Source: Candidatus Methylumidiphilus alinenensis (GTDB lineage: Bacteria; Pseudomonadota; Gammaproteobacteria; Methylococcales; Methylococcaceae). Taken from it: a stretch of 41,817 nucleotides of DNA. Below the pieces are notes generated by a model that was not told the origin of the DNA, searched no databases, and saw only the letters and a list, made by a program, of their open reading frames with translations. Positions 34,096 to 41,817 of the stretch are shown here, piece after piece (the first letter of the stretch is position 1; each line of letters begins with the position of its first letter). The translations under genes and the position numbers were made by a program. The stretch covers positions 1 to 41,817 of the forward strand of contig QJPH01000456.1 in NCBI GenBank assembly GCA_003242955.1, read 5' to 3'.

Positions 34096-36024
34096 ATGAA
34101 AATCGAATCGTATAACCTCAAAACCACTGCCGACGAAGCGTTGCAAAATCGAGATGACATGAATGTGATGTCAAGCAGGAGTGATAGTTTGCCTGCCACG
34201 GTTATCAGCGGCGGCACCCATCCATCGTCCCATGCCAGGCTCGTTGCATGGGTGGACGACATTGTGTCCCTTTGCCAGCCAGACCAAGTGCATTGGTGCG
34301 ATGGATCTCAGGATGAATATGACCGCCTCTGTGCGGAAATGGTGGCTACCGGCACTTTCATCCGACTCAACCCGGAGAAACGGCCAAACAGTTACCTCGC
34401 TTGCTCTGATCCTTCGGACGTGGCTCGGGTCGAAGACCGCACTTTCATCTGTAGTGAGCATGAGGAAGATGCCGGCCCGACTAACCATTGGGAGGATCCG
34501 GTCAAAATGAAAGCCACGCTCAGGCAGTTCTTTCAGGGGTGCATGCGAGGGCGCACACTGTACGTTGTGCCTTTCTCTATGGGTCCGATAGGTTCGCCAA
34601 TCTCTCACCTCGGAGTGGAACTGACCGATTCGCCTTATGTGGTCGTCAACATGCGCATAATGACCCGCATGGGTTGCGCTGTGCTGGAACATCTGGGCAG
34701 CGACGGCGACTTCGTGCCTTGCCTGCATTCTGTGGGAAAACCGCTGCAACCCGGTGAACGGGATGTCGCCTGGCCCTGCAATAAGGAACACAAATATATC
34801 GTTCACTTCCCCGAGACGCGTGAGATTTGGTCCTTCGGTTCGGGTTACGGTGGTAACGCCTTGCTGGGCAAGAAGTGTTTTGCCCTGCGCATTGCTTCTA
34901 GCATGGCCCGTAAGGAAGGGTGGCTGGCCGAGCACATGCTCATTCTGGGTGTCGAGTCGCCCCTAGGCGAGAAAACCTATATTGCCGCAGCCTTTCCCAG
35001 CGCTTGTGGCAAGACTAACCTCGCCATGCTGGTTCCGCCGGCAGGATTCGATGGGTGGAAAATCACCACAATCGGGGATGATATCGCTTGGATCAAGCCC
35101 GGAAAGGACGGACGTCTGTATGCGATCAACCCGGAGGCAGGGTTTTTCGGCGTGGCACCGGGGACTTCCGAACGTTCCAACCCAAATGCGATGGCCACGC
35201 TGCATGCAAACTGCATCTTCACCAATGTCGCGCTAACCCCGGAGGGTGACATTTGGTGGGAGGGCATGACTGATGAACCTCCTGCGAAGCTGACCGACTG
35301 GCAGGGCAAAGAGTGGACACCTCAGATCGCGAAAGAAACCGGAAGAAAAAGCTCCCATCCCAACTCCCGATTCACGGCACCTCTCACACAGTGTCCTTCG
35401 CTCGATCCAGCATCTGACGATTCGGAGGGTGTGCCGATCTCAGCTTTTGTATTCGGGGGACGCCGCTGCACGACCGTCCCGCTTGTATTCGAGGCCTTCA
35501 ATTGGAACTATGGAGTCTATGCGGCCGCCACCCTAGGCTCGGAAACGACCGCGGCCGCGACCGGCAAGGTCGGAGAGGTCCGCCGCGATCCGATGGGCAT
35601 GTTGCCCTTCTGTGGCTATCACATGGGGGATTATTTCAACCACTGGTTGCAGATGGGGCACACGATCGAGAGCCCACCCCACATTTTTTGCGTGAATTGG
35701 TTCCGCTTGGATAAGGACGGCAACTTCCTGTGGCCTGGTTTCGGGGAAAACATGCGCGTGTTGAAATGGATTGTCGAGCGTGTCCATGGGCGCATCGGCG
35801 CCCGTCAAGCACCACTCGGTTGGATGCCCCGCTACGAAGACATCGACTGGAATGGCTTGCCTTCCATCTCCAAGGAACGCTTTCAAACACTCATGTCTGT
35901 GGACACGGAAATGTGGCGGGAGGAACTTGAGTTACACGGTGAACTCTTTGAAAAGCTTAAGGAGCGCCTTCCTAGGGAAGTGGTGCTGAAGCGGGAATTG
36001 TTCAAGATGGCCCTTTGGCGTTAG
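34096..36024 (+). CDS. pckG: Phosphoenolpyruvate carboxykinase (GTP)
   Basis: A 642-residue GTP-type PEPCK, slightly longer than usual because of an N-terminal extension of about 40 residues. Seen: W-C-D-G-S near residue 74, the substrate loop [13 protein letters not shown] near 253, the P-loop F-P-S-A-C-G-K-T-N near 300, G-D-D-I-A-W near 330 with metal-binding Asp, and F-G-E-N-M-R near 545. It interconverts oxaloacetate and PEP with GTP/GDP. Beside fumarate reductase and 4-hydroxybutyrate genes the PEP-carboxylating direction is attractive, as in succinate fermenters. Later Mets at 34159 and 34168 are alternative starts. Confidence 0.94.
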   Translation: MKIESYNLKTTADEALQNRDDMNVMSSRSDSLPATVISGGTHPSSHARLVAWVDDIVSLCQPDQVHWCDGSQDEYDRLCAEMVATGTFIRLNPEKRPNSYLACSDPSDVARVEDRTFICSEHEEDAGPTNHWEDPVKMKATLRQFFQGCMRGRTLYVVPFSMGPIGSPISHLGVELTDSPYVVVNMRIMTRMGCAVLEHLGSDGDFVPCLHSVGKPLQPGERDVAWPCNKEHKYIVHFPETREIWSFGSGYGGNALLGKKCFALRIASSMARKEGWLAEHMLILGVESPLGEKTYIAAAFPSACGKTNLAMLVPPAGFDGWKITTIGDDIAWIKPGKDGRLYAINPEAGFFGVAPGTSERSNPNAMATLHANCIFTNVALTPEGDIWWEGMTDEPPAKLTDWQGKEWTPQIAKETGRKSSHPNSRFTAPLTQCPSLDPASDDSEGVPISAFVFGGRRCTTVPLVFEAFNWNYGVYAAATLGSETTAAATGKVGEVRRDPMGMLPFCGYHMGDYFNHWLQMGHTIESPPHIFCVNWFRLDKDGNFLWPGFGENMRVLKWIVERVHGRIGARQAPLGWMPRYEDIDWNGLPSISKERFQTLMSVDTEMWREELELHGELFEKLKERLPREVVLKRELFKMALWR

Positions 36025-36055
36025 CGACAATGGCGATGTATGCGTTCAATCCCAT

Positions 36056-36109
36056 TGGGAGCGGGGTGTCTTGCCCGCAGAAATGGCGGCCAAGATGGCC
36101 GCGCTCCCA
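36056..36109. repeat. 54-bp palindromic repeat after pckG, copy 2
   Basis: TGGGAGC at the left end pairs with GCTCCCA at the right end, and GGCGGCCAAGATGGCCGC lies inside. It is the reverse-complement relative of the repeat at 27912-27964. It begins 32 bases past the pckG stop, in the 178-base gap before the next gene. Confidence 0.8.
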
Positions 36110-36202
36110 GGGAAAGGCAGGGGGAGTGAACGCTTACATGGCGATAAGCACCTCATTTAGATTTTTTGATTATATACAAGAAGAAAGTATTGAGTTATTG
36201 AC

Positions 36203-37567
36203 ATGACTACATTGATACCGGGAACAATTCAAATAGCACTTGAAAAAGCAAGAATCGCGCAAGCGGCATTTGAGTGCTATAACCAGGAACAGGTCGATGC
36301 GATCGTCAAGGCGATTGCCAAAACCGTCTATGACAATGCAGAGTCCCTGGCCAAATTGGCTTTGGATGAGACAGGGATGGGGGTTTATGAGGACAAGGTT
36401 GCGAAGAACAAGGGGAAGTCCCAAGTTATCTGGCAACATCTTAAAAACAAGAAATCAGTCGGGATTATTGATCGCAACGAGCAGACCGGGATTATCTCCA
36501 TAGCCAAGCCGATGGGTGTTGTAGGTTCGGTCACGCCGGTCACCAATCCCACTGTCACCCCGATGAGTAATGCAATGTTCGCACTCAAGGGCCGCAACGC
36601 AATCATCGTAGCACCCCACCCAAAGGCGAAACAGGCTAGCACCAAAGCCGTCGAATTGATCAACGAGTCCATCCGCGCACTAGGCGCACCGGAGAACCTG
36701 ATCCAAATTCTTGATGTGTGTTCCACTGAACTAACCATAGCCCTGATGCAAGCCGTTGATGTGGTAGTGGCGACCGGCGGCGGGGCCATGGTCAAATCTG
36801 CCTACAGCAGCGGCAAACCTGCCTACGGTGTCGGGCCCGGCAATGTCCAGGTTATTCTGGACCGGGGCATCGACTTTGACGATGCGGCCAAAAAGATTGT
36901 TTTGGGCCGTAAGTTCGACAACGGAATCATTTGTTCCGGCGAGCAAGCCGTCATTTTCCATGAAGATGACCGGGATGCCGTCATCAAAGCACTCGTCGAA
37001 AACGGTGCGTATTACGTCACCAATCCAGCCGATGCCGATGCCCTTCGGGCCACCGTGTTCAAAGAAGGTCATCTGAACAAAGATGTCGTCGGGCAGTCCG
37101 TCGCCAAAATAGCGGACATGGCAGGGGTAAAGGTCACGGGCGACGCCAAGGTGATTTTCATCCCGTCCACCGGTGCGCCGGATGATGTGCTGCGCTATGA
37201 AAAAATGTGCCCCGTCATAACCAGTTTCACCTACAAAAACCTTGATGAAGCCATCGCCATTGCCAACTTCAACTTATCGCTTGAGGGGAAAGGCCATAGT
37301 TGTGCGGTGCATTCCGTCAACCAGGAAAACATTGAAGCCATCGCCCTAGGTGTTTATACCAGCCGGGTTGTCGTCAACCAACCCAGTTCACTGTCGGCCG
37401 GCGGGAGCTATTACAACGGGTTCGCACCCACCACCACGTTGGGTTGCGGTTCCTGGGGCAACAATAGCATCTCAGAAAACCTGGATTACAAGCATCTGAT
37501 CAATATTCAGCGCATTGGCATGCCAATCAATTTCACTCCTCCTAGCTACGACGAGTTGTGGTCATAG
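36203..37567 (+). CDS. CoA-acylating succinate-semialdehyde dehydrogenase
   Basis: A 454-residue aldehyde dehydrogenase of the acylating EutE/PduP/SucD(Clostridium) branch. It has P-V-T-N-P-T-V-T-P near residue 113, A-T-G-G-G-A-M-V near 190, the catalytic Cys244 in G-I-I-C-S-G-E-Q and the C-terminal T-T-L-G-C-G-S-W-G-N-N-S-I-S-E-N-L. Length and ends match the C. kluyveri succinate-semialdehyde dehydrogenase. It should reduce succinyl-CoA to succinate semialdehyde. Specificity is inferred from the neighbours; acetaldehyde or propionaldehyde are the alternatives. Confidence 0.87.
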   Translation: MTTLIPGTIQIALEKARIAQAAFECYNQEQVDAIVKAIAKTVYDNAESLAKLALDETGMGVYEDKVAKNKGKSQVIWQHLKNKKSVGIIDRNEQTGIISIAKPMGVVGSVTPVTNPTVTPMSNAMFALKGRNAIIVAPHPKAKQASTKAVELINESIRALGAPENLIQILDVCSTELTIALMQAVDVVVATGGGAMVKSAYSSGKPAYGVGPGNVQVILDRGIDFDDAAKKIVLGRKFDNGIICSGEQAVIFHEDDRDAVIKALVENGAYYVTNPADADALRATVFKEGHLNKDVVGQSVAKIADMAGVKVTGDAKVIFIPSTGAPDDVLRYEKMCPVITSFTYKNLDEAIAIANFNLSLEGKGHSCAVHSVNQENIEAIALGVYTSRVVVNQPSSLSAGGSYYNGFAPTTTLGCGSWGNNSISENLDYKHLINIQRIGMPINFTPPSYDELWS

Positions 37568-37604
37568 TCTAGGTTGCCCCAAACATACGTGACAGGTGGA
37601 TAAA

Positions 37605-38744
37605 ATGATGAAATTGTTACCCGTGCCGGAAATTCTGATCGGAGAGTCCTCACTCGAAAAAACGGTTTCGATTCTTGACCGGCTAAAGGCTGGCAAGGTA
37701 CTGGTTGTAACCGATTCGGGCATTGTCAAAGCAGGCATCTATGATCAACTGAAAACGCTGCTGGAAGCGGCAGGCAAAACCATTGTCCTGTTCGACAGGG
37801 TTCAGCCTGACCCGGAAATCAACCTCGTGCGGGAGGCCGTCGAGTTGGCTAGAGAGGCGGGGGTCGATGCTGTGATCGGGCTTGGCGGCGGAAGTTCGTT
37901 GGACACTGCCAAGGTGGCGGCGGCTCTCGTCACTAATCCTAAGGATATCAATGCCTATATTGGGGTGGACCTCTTAGAGAAAGACGCACTGCCCACCATT
38001 GCCATACCCACCACCGCCGGGACGGGTAGCGAGGTCACCCACATCGCCATTTTGTCGGATGATAGCGAACAACTGAAAAAGGGGATTGTGTCCGCCAAAA
38101 TGATCCCACGGTATGCCATCCTCGACCCTAAACTGACCATTGGGCTGCCGCCCTATGCCACGGCGGTTACCGGCATGGATGCGCTGATCCACGCGTTGGA
38201 GTCATTCACCTCGATCCATGCCAATGCCTATTCAGAAGCGCTTGGGCTGAGGGCCATTGAGTTGATATCCAAAAACATACGCACAGCCTTCAGCCACGGC
38301 ACCGACCTCAAGGCCAGGGAGGCCATGCTGTTTGGGAGTTTGCTGGCCGGGATGGCGTTTGCCAATGTGGGCGTTGCGGCAGCCCATGCCTTTGCCTACC
38401 CGCTAGGAGGGATGTTTCATGTCCCGCATGGGCTTTCCACCAGCTTGATGCTGATCCCGGTCATGGCGTTCAATATGACTGGGAACGAAGGGAAATACGA
38501 AATGATGGCGCAGAGCCTCACCGGTAGAAGAGACGTGACCGCCCAAACCGCACTGGACGAAATCGAGAGACTGGTTGCGGACCTAAAGCTGCCGCGAAAC
38601 CTTGCCGGGGTGAATGTTCCCGAAAGCGCCCTTCCGATTATGGCTTTAAAAGTGATGGACGTGACGCGATTGTTGGGGAACAACCCCCGCAAAGTGACAC
38701 AGGACGATGCGCTTGCCATCTATCGGTTTGCTTATGCCAGGTGA
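37605..38744 (+). CDS. Iron-containing alcohol dehydrogenase, probable 4-hydroxybutyrate dehydrogenase
   Basis: A 379-residue group III Fe-alcohol dehydrogenase: G-L-G-G-G-S-S-L-D-T-A-K near residue 91, P-T-T-A-G-T-G-S-E-V-T near 135, metal ligands in G-M-D-A-L-I-H-A-L-E (near 190) and F-H-V-P-H-G (near 268). It should reduce succinate semialdehyde to 4-hydroxybutyrate with NAD(P)H. The ATG at 37605 is chosen because AGGTGG lies 5 bases ahead; a GTG at 37596 is part of that site. It follows the acylating dehydrogenase by 37 bases, which supports a shared pathway. Confidence 0.87.
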   Translation: MMKLLPVPEILIGESSLEKTVSILDRLKAGKVLVVTDSGIVKAGIYDQLKTLLEAAGKTIVLFDRVQPDPEINLVREAVELAREAGVDAVIGLGGGSSLDTAKVAAALVTNPKDINAYIGVDLLEKDALPTIAIPTTAGTGSEVTHIAILSDDSEQLKKGIVSAKMIPRYAILDPKLTIGLPPYATAVTGMDALIHALESFTSIHANAYSEALGLRAIELISKNIRTAFSHGTDLKAREAMLFGSLLAGMAFANVGVAAAHAFAYPLGGMFHVPHGLSTSLMLIPVMAFNMTGNEGKYEMMAQSLTGRRDVTAQTALDEIERLVADLKLPRNLAGVNVPESALPIMALKVMDVTRLLGNNPRKVTQDDALAIYRFAYAR

Positions 38745-38808
38745 GCCTTACCCAGAAAGGCGGTTGAATGTCATGTTACAGCCTTTTTTAATTTCTTTGT
38801 TTATCATT

Positions 38809-38871
38809 GGCGGCAAAGGGTTGCCGCCCTACGGCCCATGTTAAGCAGTAGGTCGGCAACTCTTTGCCGAC
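38809..38871. repeat. Palindromic repeat before frdA
   Basis: The 24-base arms 38809-38832 and 38848-38871 are inverted copies with three mismatches, holding GGCAAAG and TTGCCG words. It fills much of the gap between the alcohol dehydrogenase and frdA. Confidence 0.8.
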
Positions 38872-38973
38872 ATGGACGGACATTATGTAAGTAACAAGTT
38901 GATGTTAAGCGCTGTAGCGGGAAAATTCTCGTTTGGAACAAACTTAAAACAACGTCGGGGTTTTGCAACTAAT

Positions 38974-40737
38974 ATGGAAACGATACAGACAGACATTGCC
39001 ATCATCGGGGCAGGTGGCGCAGGACTGAGGGCCGCGATTGCCGTAGCCGAGGCCGATCCGAGCCTGAAAATCGCACTCGTCTCGAAGGTTTACCCAATGC
39101 GCAGCCACACCTGCGCAGCCGAGGGGGGGGCTGCTGGCGCCATCAAGGCCGAGGATAGCCTCGAACACCATTTCAATGACACCGTGGGCGGTGGCGACTG
39201 GCTCAGCGACCAGGATGCAGTCGAGTATTTCGTCAAGGAGGCACCGCGCGAACTCGTCCAGCTAGAGCATTGGGGATGCCCTTGGAACCGTGAACCAGAT
39301 GGATCGGTTGCCGTGCGTCCTTTCGGAGGCATGGATATCAAACGCACCTGGTTCGCCGCCGACAAATCTGGTTTTCACATCTTGCACACGCTGTACCAGA
39401 CCTCGCTTCAGTACCCGTCGATCAAGTTCTACGACGAGTTCTACGCAACTGATTTGCTGGTTGATGACGGCCACTGCCAGGGATTGACCGCAATTGAAAT
39501 GCGCTCGGGGCGCATGCATCATTTCCGAGCGCGGGCGGTGATCATCGCCGGCGGCGGGGCGGGGCGCATGTTCCCGTTCAACACCAACGGGTCGATCAAA
39601 ACTGGCGACGGCATGGCCTTGGCCTACCGCGCAGGGGTGCCGCTCAAGGACATGGAGTTTGTCCAGTATCATCCCACGGGCCTGCCGAACACGGGAATAT
39701 TGTTGACCGAGGGATGCCGGGGCGAGGGTGGCATACTGGTCAACGCAAACGGTCGCCGTTACCTCCAAGACTACGGCTTGGGGCCAGAAACGCCAGTGGG
39801 GAAACTAGTCTTAAAGACCATGGAACTTGGCCCACGCGACCGCTTGAGCCAAGCATTCTTTCACGAACAGCAGAAAGGCAATACGGTTAAAACCCCATGG
39901 GGCGATTGTGTCTATCTCGACATGCGCCATCTGGGCGAGAAGCTTATCGACGAGCGCCTACCCTTCGTGCGCGAGTTGGCGACGAGCTACCTCGGCGTAG
40001 ACCCAGTCAAGGAAATGGTTCCCGTGCGGCCTGTGGTGCATTACATGATGGGCGGCATTCACACCGACATCCGTGCGGCGACCCCAATCGGCGGCCTGTT
40101 CGCGGCAGGCGAGTGCGCATGCGTGAGCATCAACGGCGCCAATCGGCTCGGCTCGAACTCGCTCACCGAGATACTCGTATTCGGCAAACGCGCCGCGTTG
40201 AGCGCCATCGAACATCTACAGTCGGCCACACACACAGTTAATGACGCAGCGCTCACGGCCCAGGCACAGGCAGCGCAGGACCGCATCCGAACATTGTTCC
40301 TGCGACCGGTGGGCAACGAATCAATCTCTGGCATGCGCAGGGAGATGATGGACACAATGGAACTGAATGCCGGCATCTACCGGACCGGGGAAGGACTTGC
40401 GGATGCGTCCACCAAGCTTGCCGAACTGCGCCGCCGTTACGCGGAGGGAGTTTCCCTGCACGACAAGACAAACGTCTACAACACCGATCTTTTGCAAGCG
40501 TTGGAACTCGGCTCCATGCTCGACTGCGCGGAAGCGCTGGTCGCTAGCGCATTGGCACGCAAGGAGTCGCGGGGTGCGCATCAGCGCCTCGACTTCACCG
40601 GGCGGGACGACGTGAACTATCTCAAGCACTCCCTGGCCTACTATCATCCTTCCGAACCGCCCCGTCTCGACTACAGCGCGGTGTCAATCACGAAATCACA
40701 GCCAGGCGTGCGCAACTACTCGGGGAATAAGAAATGA
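38974..40737 (+). CDS. frdA: Fumarate reductase flavoprotein subunit FrdA
   Basis: A 587-residue flavoprotein starting [19 protein letters not shown], like E. coli FrdA, with the covalent-FAD His45 in [10 protein letters not shown]. Also seen: [13 protein letters not shown], the active-site H-P-T-G-L-P and R-G-E-G-G, and [13 protein letters not shown]. It reduces fumarate to succinate at the membrane with quinol through FrdB and FrdC. The start is placed at 38974; the frame stays open upstream to 38872, but that part follows directly on a repeat and does not match FrdA. The resemblance is closer to quinol:fumarate reductase than to SdhA. Confidence 0.93.
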   Translation: METIQTDIAIIGAGGAGLRAAIAVAEADPSLKIALVSKVYPMRSHTCAAEGGAAGAIKAEDSLEHHFNDTVGGGDWLSDQDAVEYFVKEAPRELVQLEHWGCPWNREPDGSVAVRPFGGMDIKRTWFAADKSGFHILHTLYQTSLQYPSIKFYDEFYATDLLVDDGHCQGLTAIEMRSGRMHHFRARAVIIAGGGAGRMFPFNTNGSIKTGDGMALAYRAGVPLKDMEFVQYHPTGLPNTGILLTEGCRGEGGILVNANGRRYLQDYGLGPETPVGKLVLKTMELGPRDRLSQAFFHEQQKGNTVKTPWGDCVYLDMRHLGEKLIDERLPFVRELATSYLGVDPVKEMVPVRPVVHYMMGGIHTDIRAATPIGGLFAAGECACVSINGANRLGSNSLTEILVFGKRAALSAIEHLQSATHTVNDAALTAQAQAAQDRIRTLFLRPVGNESISGMRREMMDTMELNAGIYRTGEGLADASTKLAELRRRYAEGVSLHDKTNVYNTDLLQALELGSMLDCAEALVASALARKESRGAHQRLDFTGRDDVNYLKHSLAYYHPSEPPRLDYSAVSITKSQPGVRNYSGNKK

Positions 40738-41477
40738 CTGAACGCAGTATTGACCTTGATGTTCTGCGCTACAACCCGGAGACCGACAGCGAGCCGTACT
40801 GGCAACGTTACTCGGTGCCCCATCACGACGAATGGGTGGTGCTCGACGCGCTCAACCACGTCAAAGACAACATAGACCCCACACTCAACTACCGTTGGTC
40901 GTGCCACATGGCCGTCTGCGGAAGTTGCGGCATGATGATCAACGGCAAGCCCATGCTCGCATGCAAAACCTTCATGCGTGATTTCGAGAACCTTATCCGG
41001 GTTGAGCCACTCGCGCACTTCCCGATTGAGCGTGACCTCGTCACGGTCATGGACGACTTCGTATCCAAGCTCGCCCGTGTCAAACCCTATCTGATTCCTA
41101 AGCAGCACAAGCCCGTTGAAGAAGGCGAGTATCGCCAGACACCGGCCGAACTCAACCGCTTCAAGCAGTACTCGATGTGCATCAACTGCATGCTCTGCTA
41201 CTCAGCCTGCCCCGAGTACGCACTGATCCCGAAGTTCATCGGCCCGGCGGCGATCACGCTCGCGCACCGTTACAACTTGGACTCGCGCGACGGTGGTCGG
41301 GACGAGCGAGAAGAGGTGGTGGCATCCGGCGAGGGTGTCTGGGAATGTACGTTCGTCGGCGCTTGCTCCGAGGCATGCCCCAAGCATGTGGACCCGGCAG
41401 GCGCATTACAGCAAGCCAAAATAGCAAGCACCATAGACTGGTTTAAGGAGCATTTGACATCATGGCTAAACAAGTAA
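40734..41477 (+). CDS. frdB: Fumarate reductase iron-sulfur subunit FrdB
   Basis: A 247-residue subunit with all three clusters: [2Fe-2S] Cys57, 62, 65, 77; [4Fe-4S] Cys149, 152, 155 with Cys215; [3Fe-4S] Cys159, 205, 211. The first four positions are the same as in E. coli FrdB. It passes electrons from the membrane quinol to FrdA. Its ATG overlaps the TGA of frdA by 4 bases, and its 3' end overlaps frdC by 16 bases. Confidence 0.96.
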   Translation: MTERSIDLDVLRYNPETDSEPYWQRYSVPHHDEWVVLDALNHVKDNIDPTLNYRWSCHMAVCGSCGMMINGKPMLACKTFMRDFENLIRVEPLAHFPIERDLVTVMDDFVSKLARVKPYLIPKQHKPVEEGEYRQTPAELNRFKQYSMCINCMLCYSACPEYALIPKFIGPAAITLAHRYNLDSRDGGRDEREEVVASGEGVWECTFVGACSEACPKHVDPAGALQQAKIASTIDWFKEHLTSWLNK

Positions 41478-41817
41478 GCGGCAAACCCTACCTGCGCGAA
41501 GTTTCCACTACGCAGTGGTATTTGCGTAACGAAATCTACCTGCGCTACATTGCACGCGAGTTGACGTGCGTCTTCATCGGCATCTACACGGTGATACTAC
41601 TAGTGGGTATCTGGCGCCTTTCCCAGGGTCAAGTAGCCTACGAGGCTTTCCTGCAGGCACTGCGCTCGCCAATGAGCATCGTTTTTCACCTCGTGGCACT
41701 CGCTTTTTCCGTCTACCACAGTGTGACATGGTTCAATCTCACCCCAAAAGCGATGCCCATTCAGATCGGTGAACAGTTCGTCCCTGATAACGTGATCATC
41801 GGCGCTCATTACTTGGG
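41462..41817 (+). CDS. frdC: Fumarate reductase membrane subunit FrdC, cut by right edge
   Basis: 118 residues are visible, starting [13 protein letters not shown] with two membrane segments (about 32-52 and 72-92). K-P-Y-x-R near the N-terminus, W-F-N-L-T-P-K-A near 90 and the length fit FrdC, the anchor that binds quinone with FrdD. FrdC is about 130 residues, so only the end is missing; frdD should follow outside the window. Confidence 0.9.
   Translation, partial: MAKQVSGKPYLREVSTTQWYLRNEIYLRYIARELTCVFIGIYTVILLVGIWRLSQGQVAYEAFLQALRSPMSIVFHLVALAFSVYHSVTWFNLTPKAMPIQIGEQFVPDNVIIGAHYL

Noticed and set aside
36015-36206. Short plus-strand frame after pckG
   Set aside because: It consists mainly of the palindromic repeat at 36056-36109.
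38872-38973. In-frame N-terminal extension of FrdA
   Set aside because: It begins directly at the end of a palindromic repeat and does not resemble FrdA; the Met at 38974 matches known FrdA N-termini.
1-41817. CRISPR array, tRNA or rRNA genes
   Set aside because: No regularly spaced direct repeats and no tRNA cloverleaf or rRNA stretch were noticed on either strand; no dedicated search could be run.

Overview
The window looks like a piece of a proteobacterial chromosome, most likely gammaproteobacterial. The grounds are the gene families (PstSCAB with a Pho box, FrdABC with E. coli-like cysteine positions, SucCD, hybrid kinase with GGDEF regulator) and the many short intergenic palindromes. 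No rRNA, tRNA or marker gene fixes the genus; an aquatic or methanotroph-like gammaproteobacterium is a guess. Most of it is densely coding and looks chromosomal, with a few mobile insertions.

Layout. (1) 1-5200, minus strand: a high-affinity phosphate operon pstS-pstC-pstA-pstB-pstS', with a second phosphate-binding protein at its end, an unrecognised gene running off the left edge, and a Pho box in front. (2) 5354-18100: an unusual cluster. It holds a P-type ATPase with damaged catalytic motifs, a Cache sensor without an output domain, a MinD/ParA-like ATPase, an intact Ca2+-type P2A ATPase with an N-terminal HMA-like domain, a MetK-like protein with both family signatures broken, a second degenerate P-type ATPase facing back, and a DUF697 membrane protein. 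The two degenerate ATPases have lost largely complementary motifs. An A+T-rich FRG-domain gene that looks like an integron cassette and a 165-bp MITE with a 9-bp target duplication sit inside the cluster. (3) 18337-23622: a nuclease-fold protein, a TetR regulator with two matching operators, a DUF4242 protein, a secreted SBP56/methanethiol-oxidase-type protein, an Uma2 protein and a two-partner-secretion transporter pseudogene. (4) 23730-27573: a hybrid histidine kinase, a REC-GGDEF regulator and a convergent CZB-CBS protein.

(5) 27981-41817: a divergent metabolic island. Minus strand: 4-hydroxybutyryl-CoA dehydratase, 4-hydroxybutyrate CoA-transferase, MaoC hydratase, sucC, a coiled-coil ORF, sucD. 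Plus strand: GTP-type PEP carboxykinase, CoA-acylating succinate-semialdehyde dehydrogenase, an iron-type alcohol dehydrogenase (probable 4-hydroxybutyrate dehydrogenase), frdA, frdB and frdC (cut by the right edge). Together with malate dehydrogenase and fumarase, not seen here, these encode a nearly complete route PEP -> oxaloacetate -> succinate -> succinyl-CoA -> 4-hydroxybutyrate -> crotonyl-CoA -> 3-hydroxybutyryl-CoA. That would be a strong electron sink feeding hydroxybutyrate or PHB, or half of a dicarboxylate/4-hydroxybutyrate-type cycle. A composite element of two palindromes with identical 5-bp spacing lies both in this divergent promoter region and upstream of the CZB-CBS gene, so these genes are probably co-regulated.

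Several families of palindromic repeats lie at the 3' ends of genes. All assignments come from reading motifs and comparing with remembered families; no database search was run.
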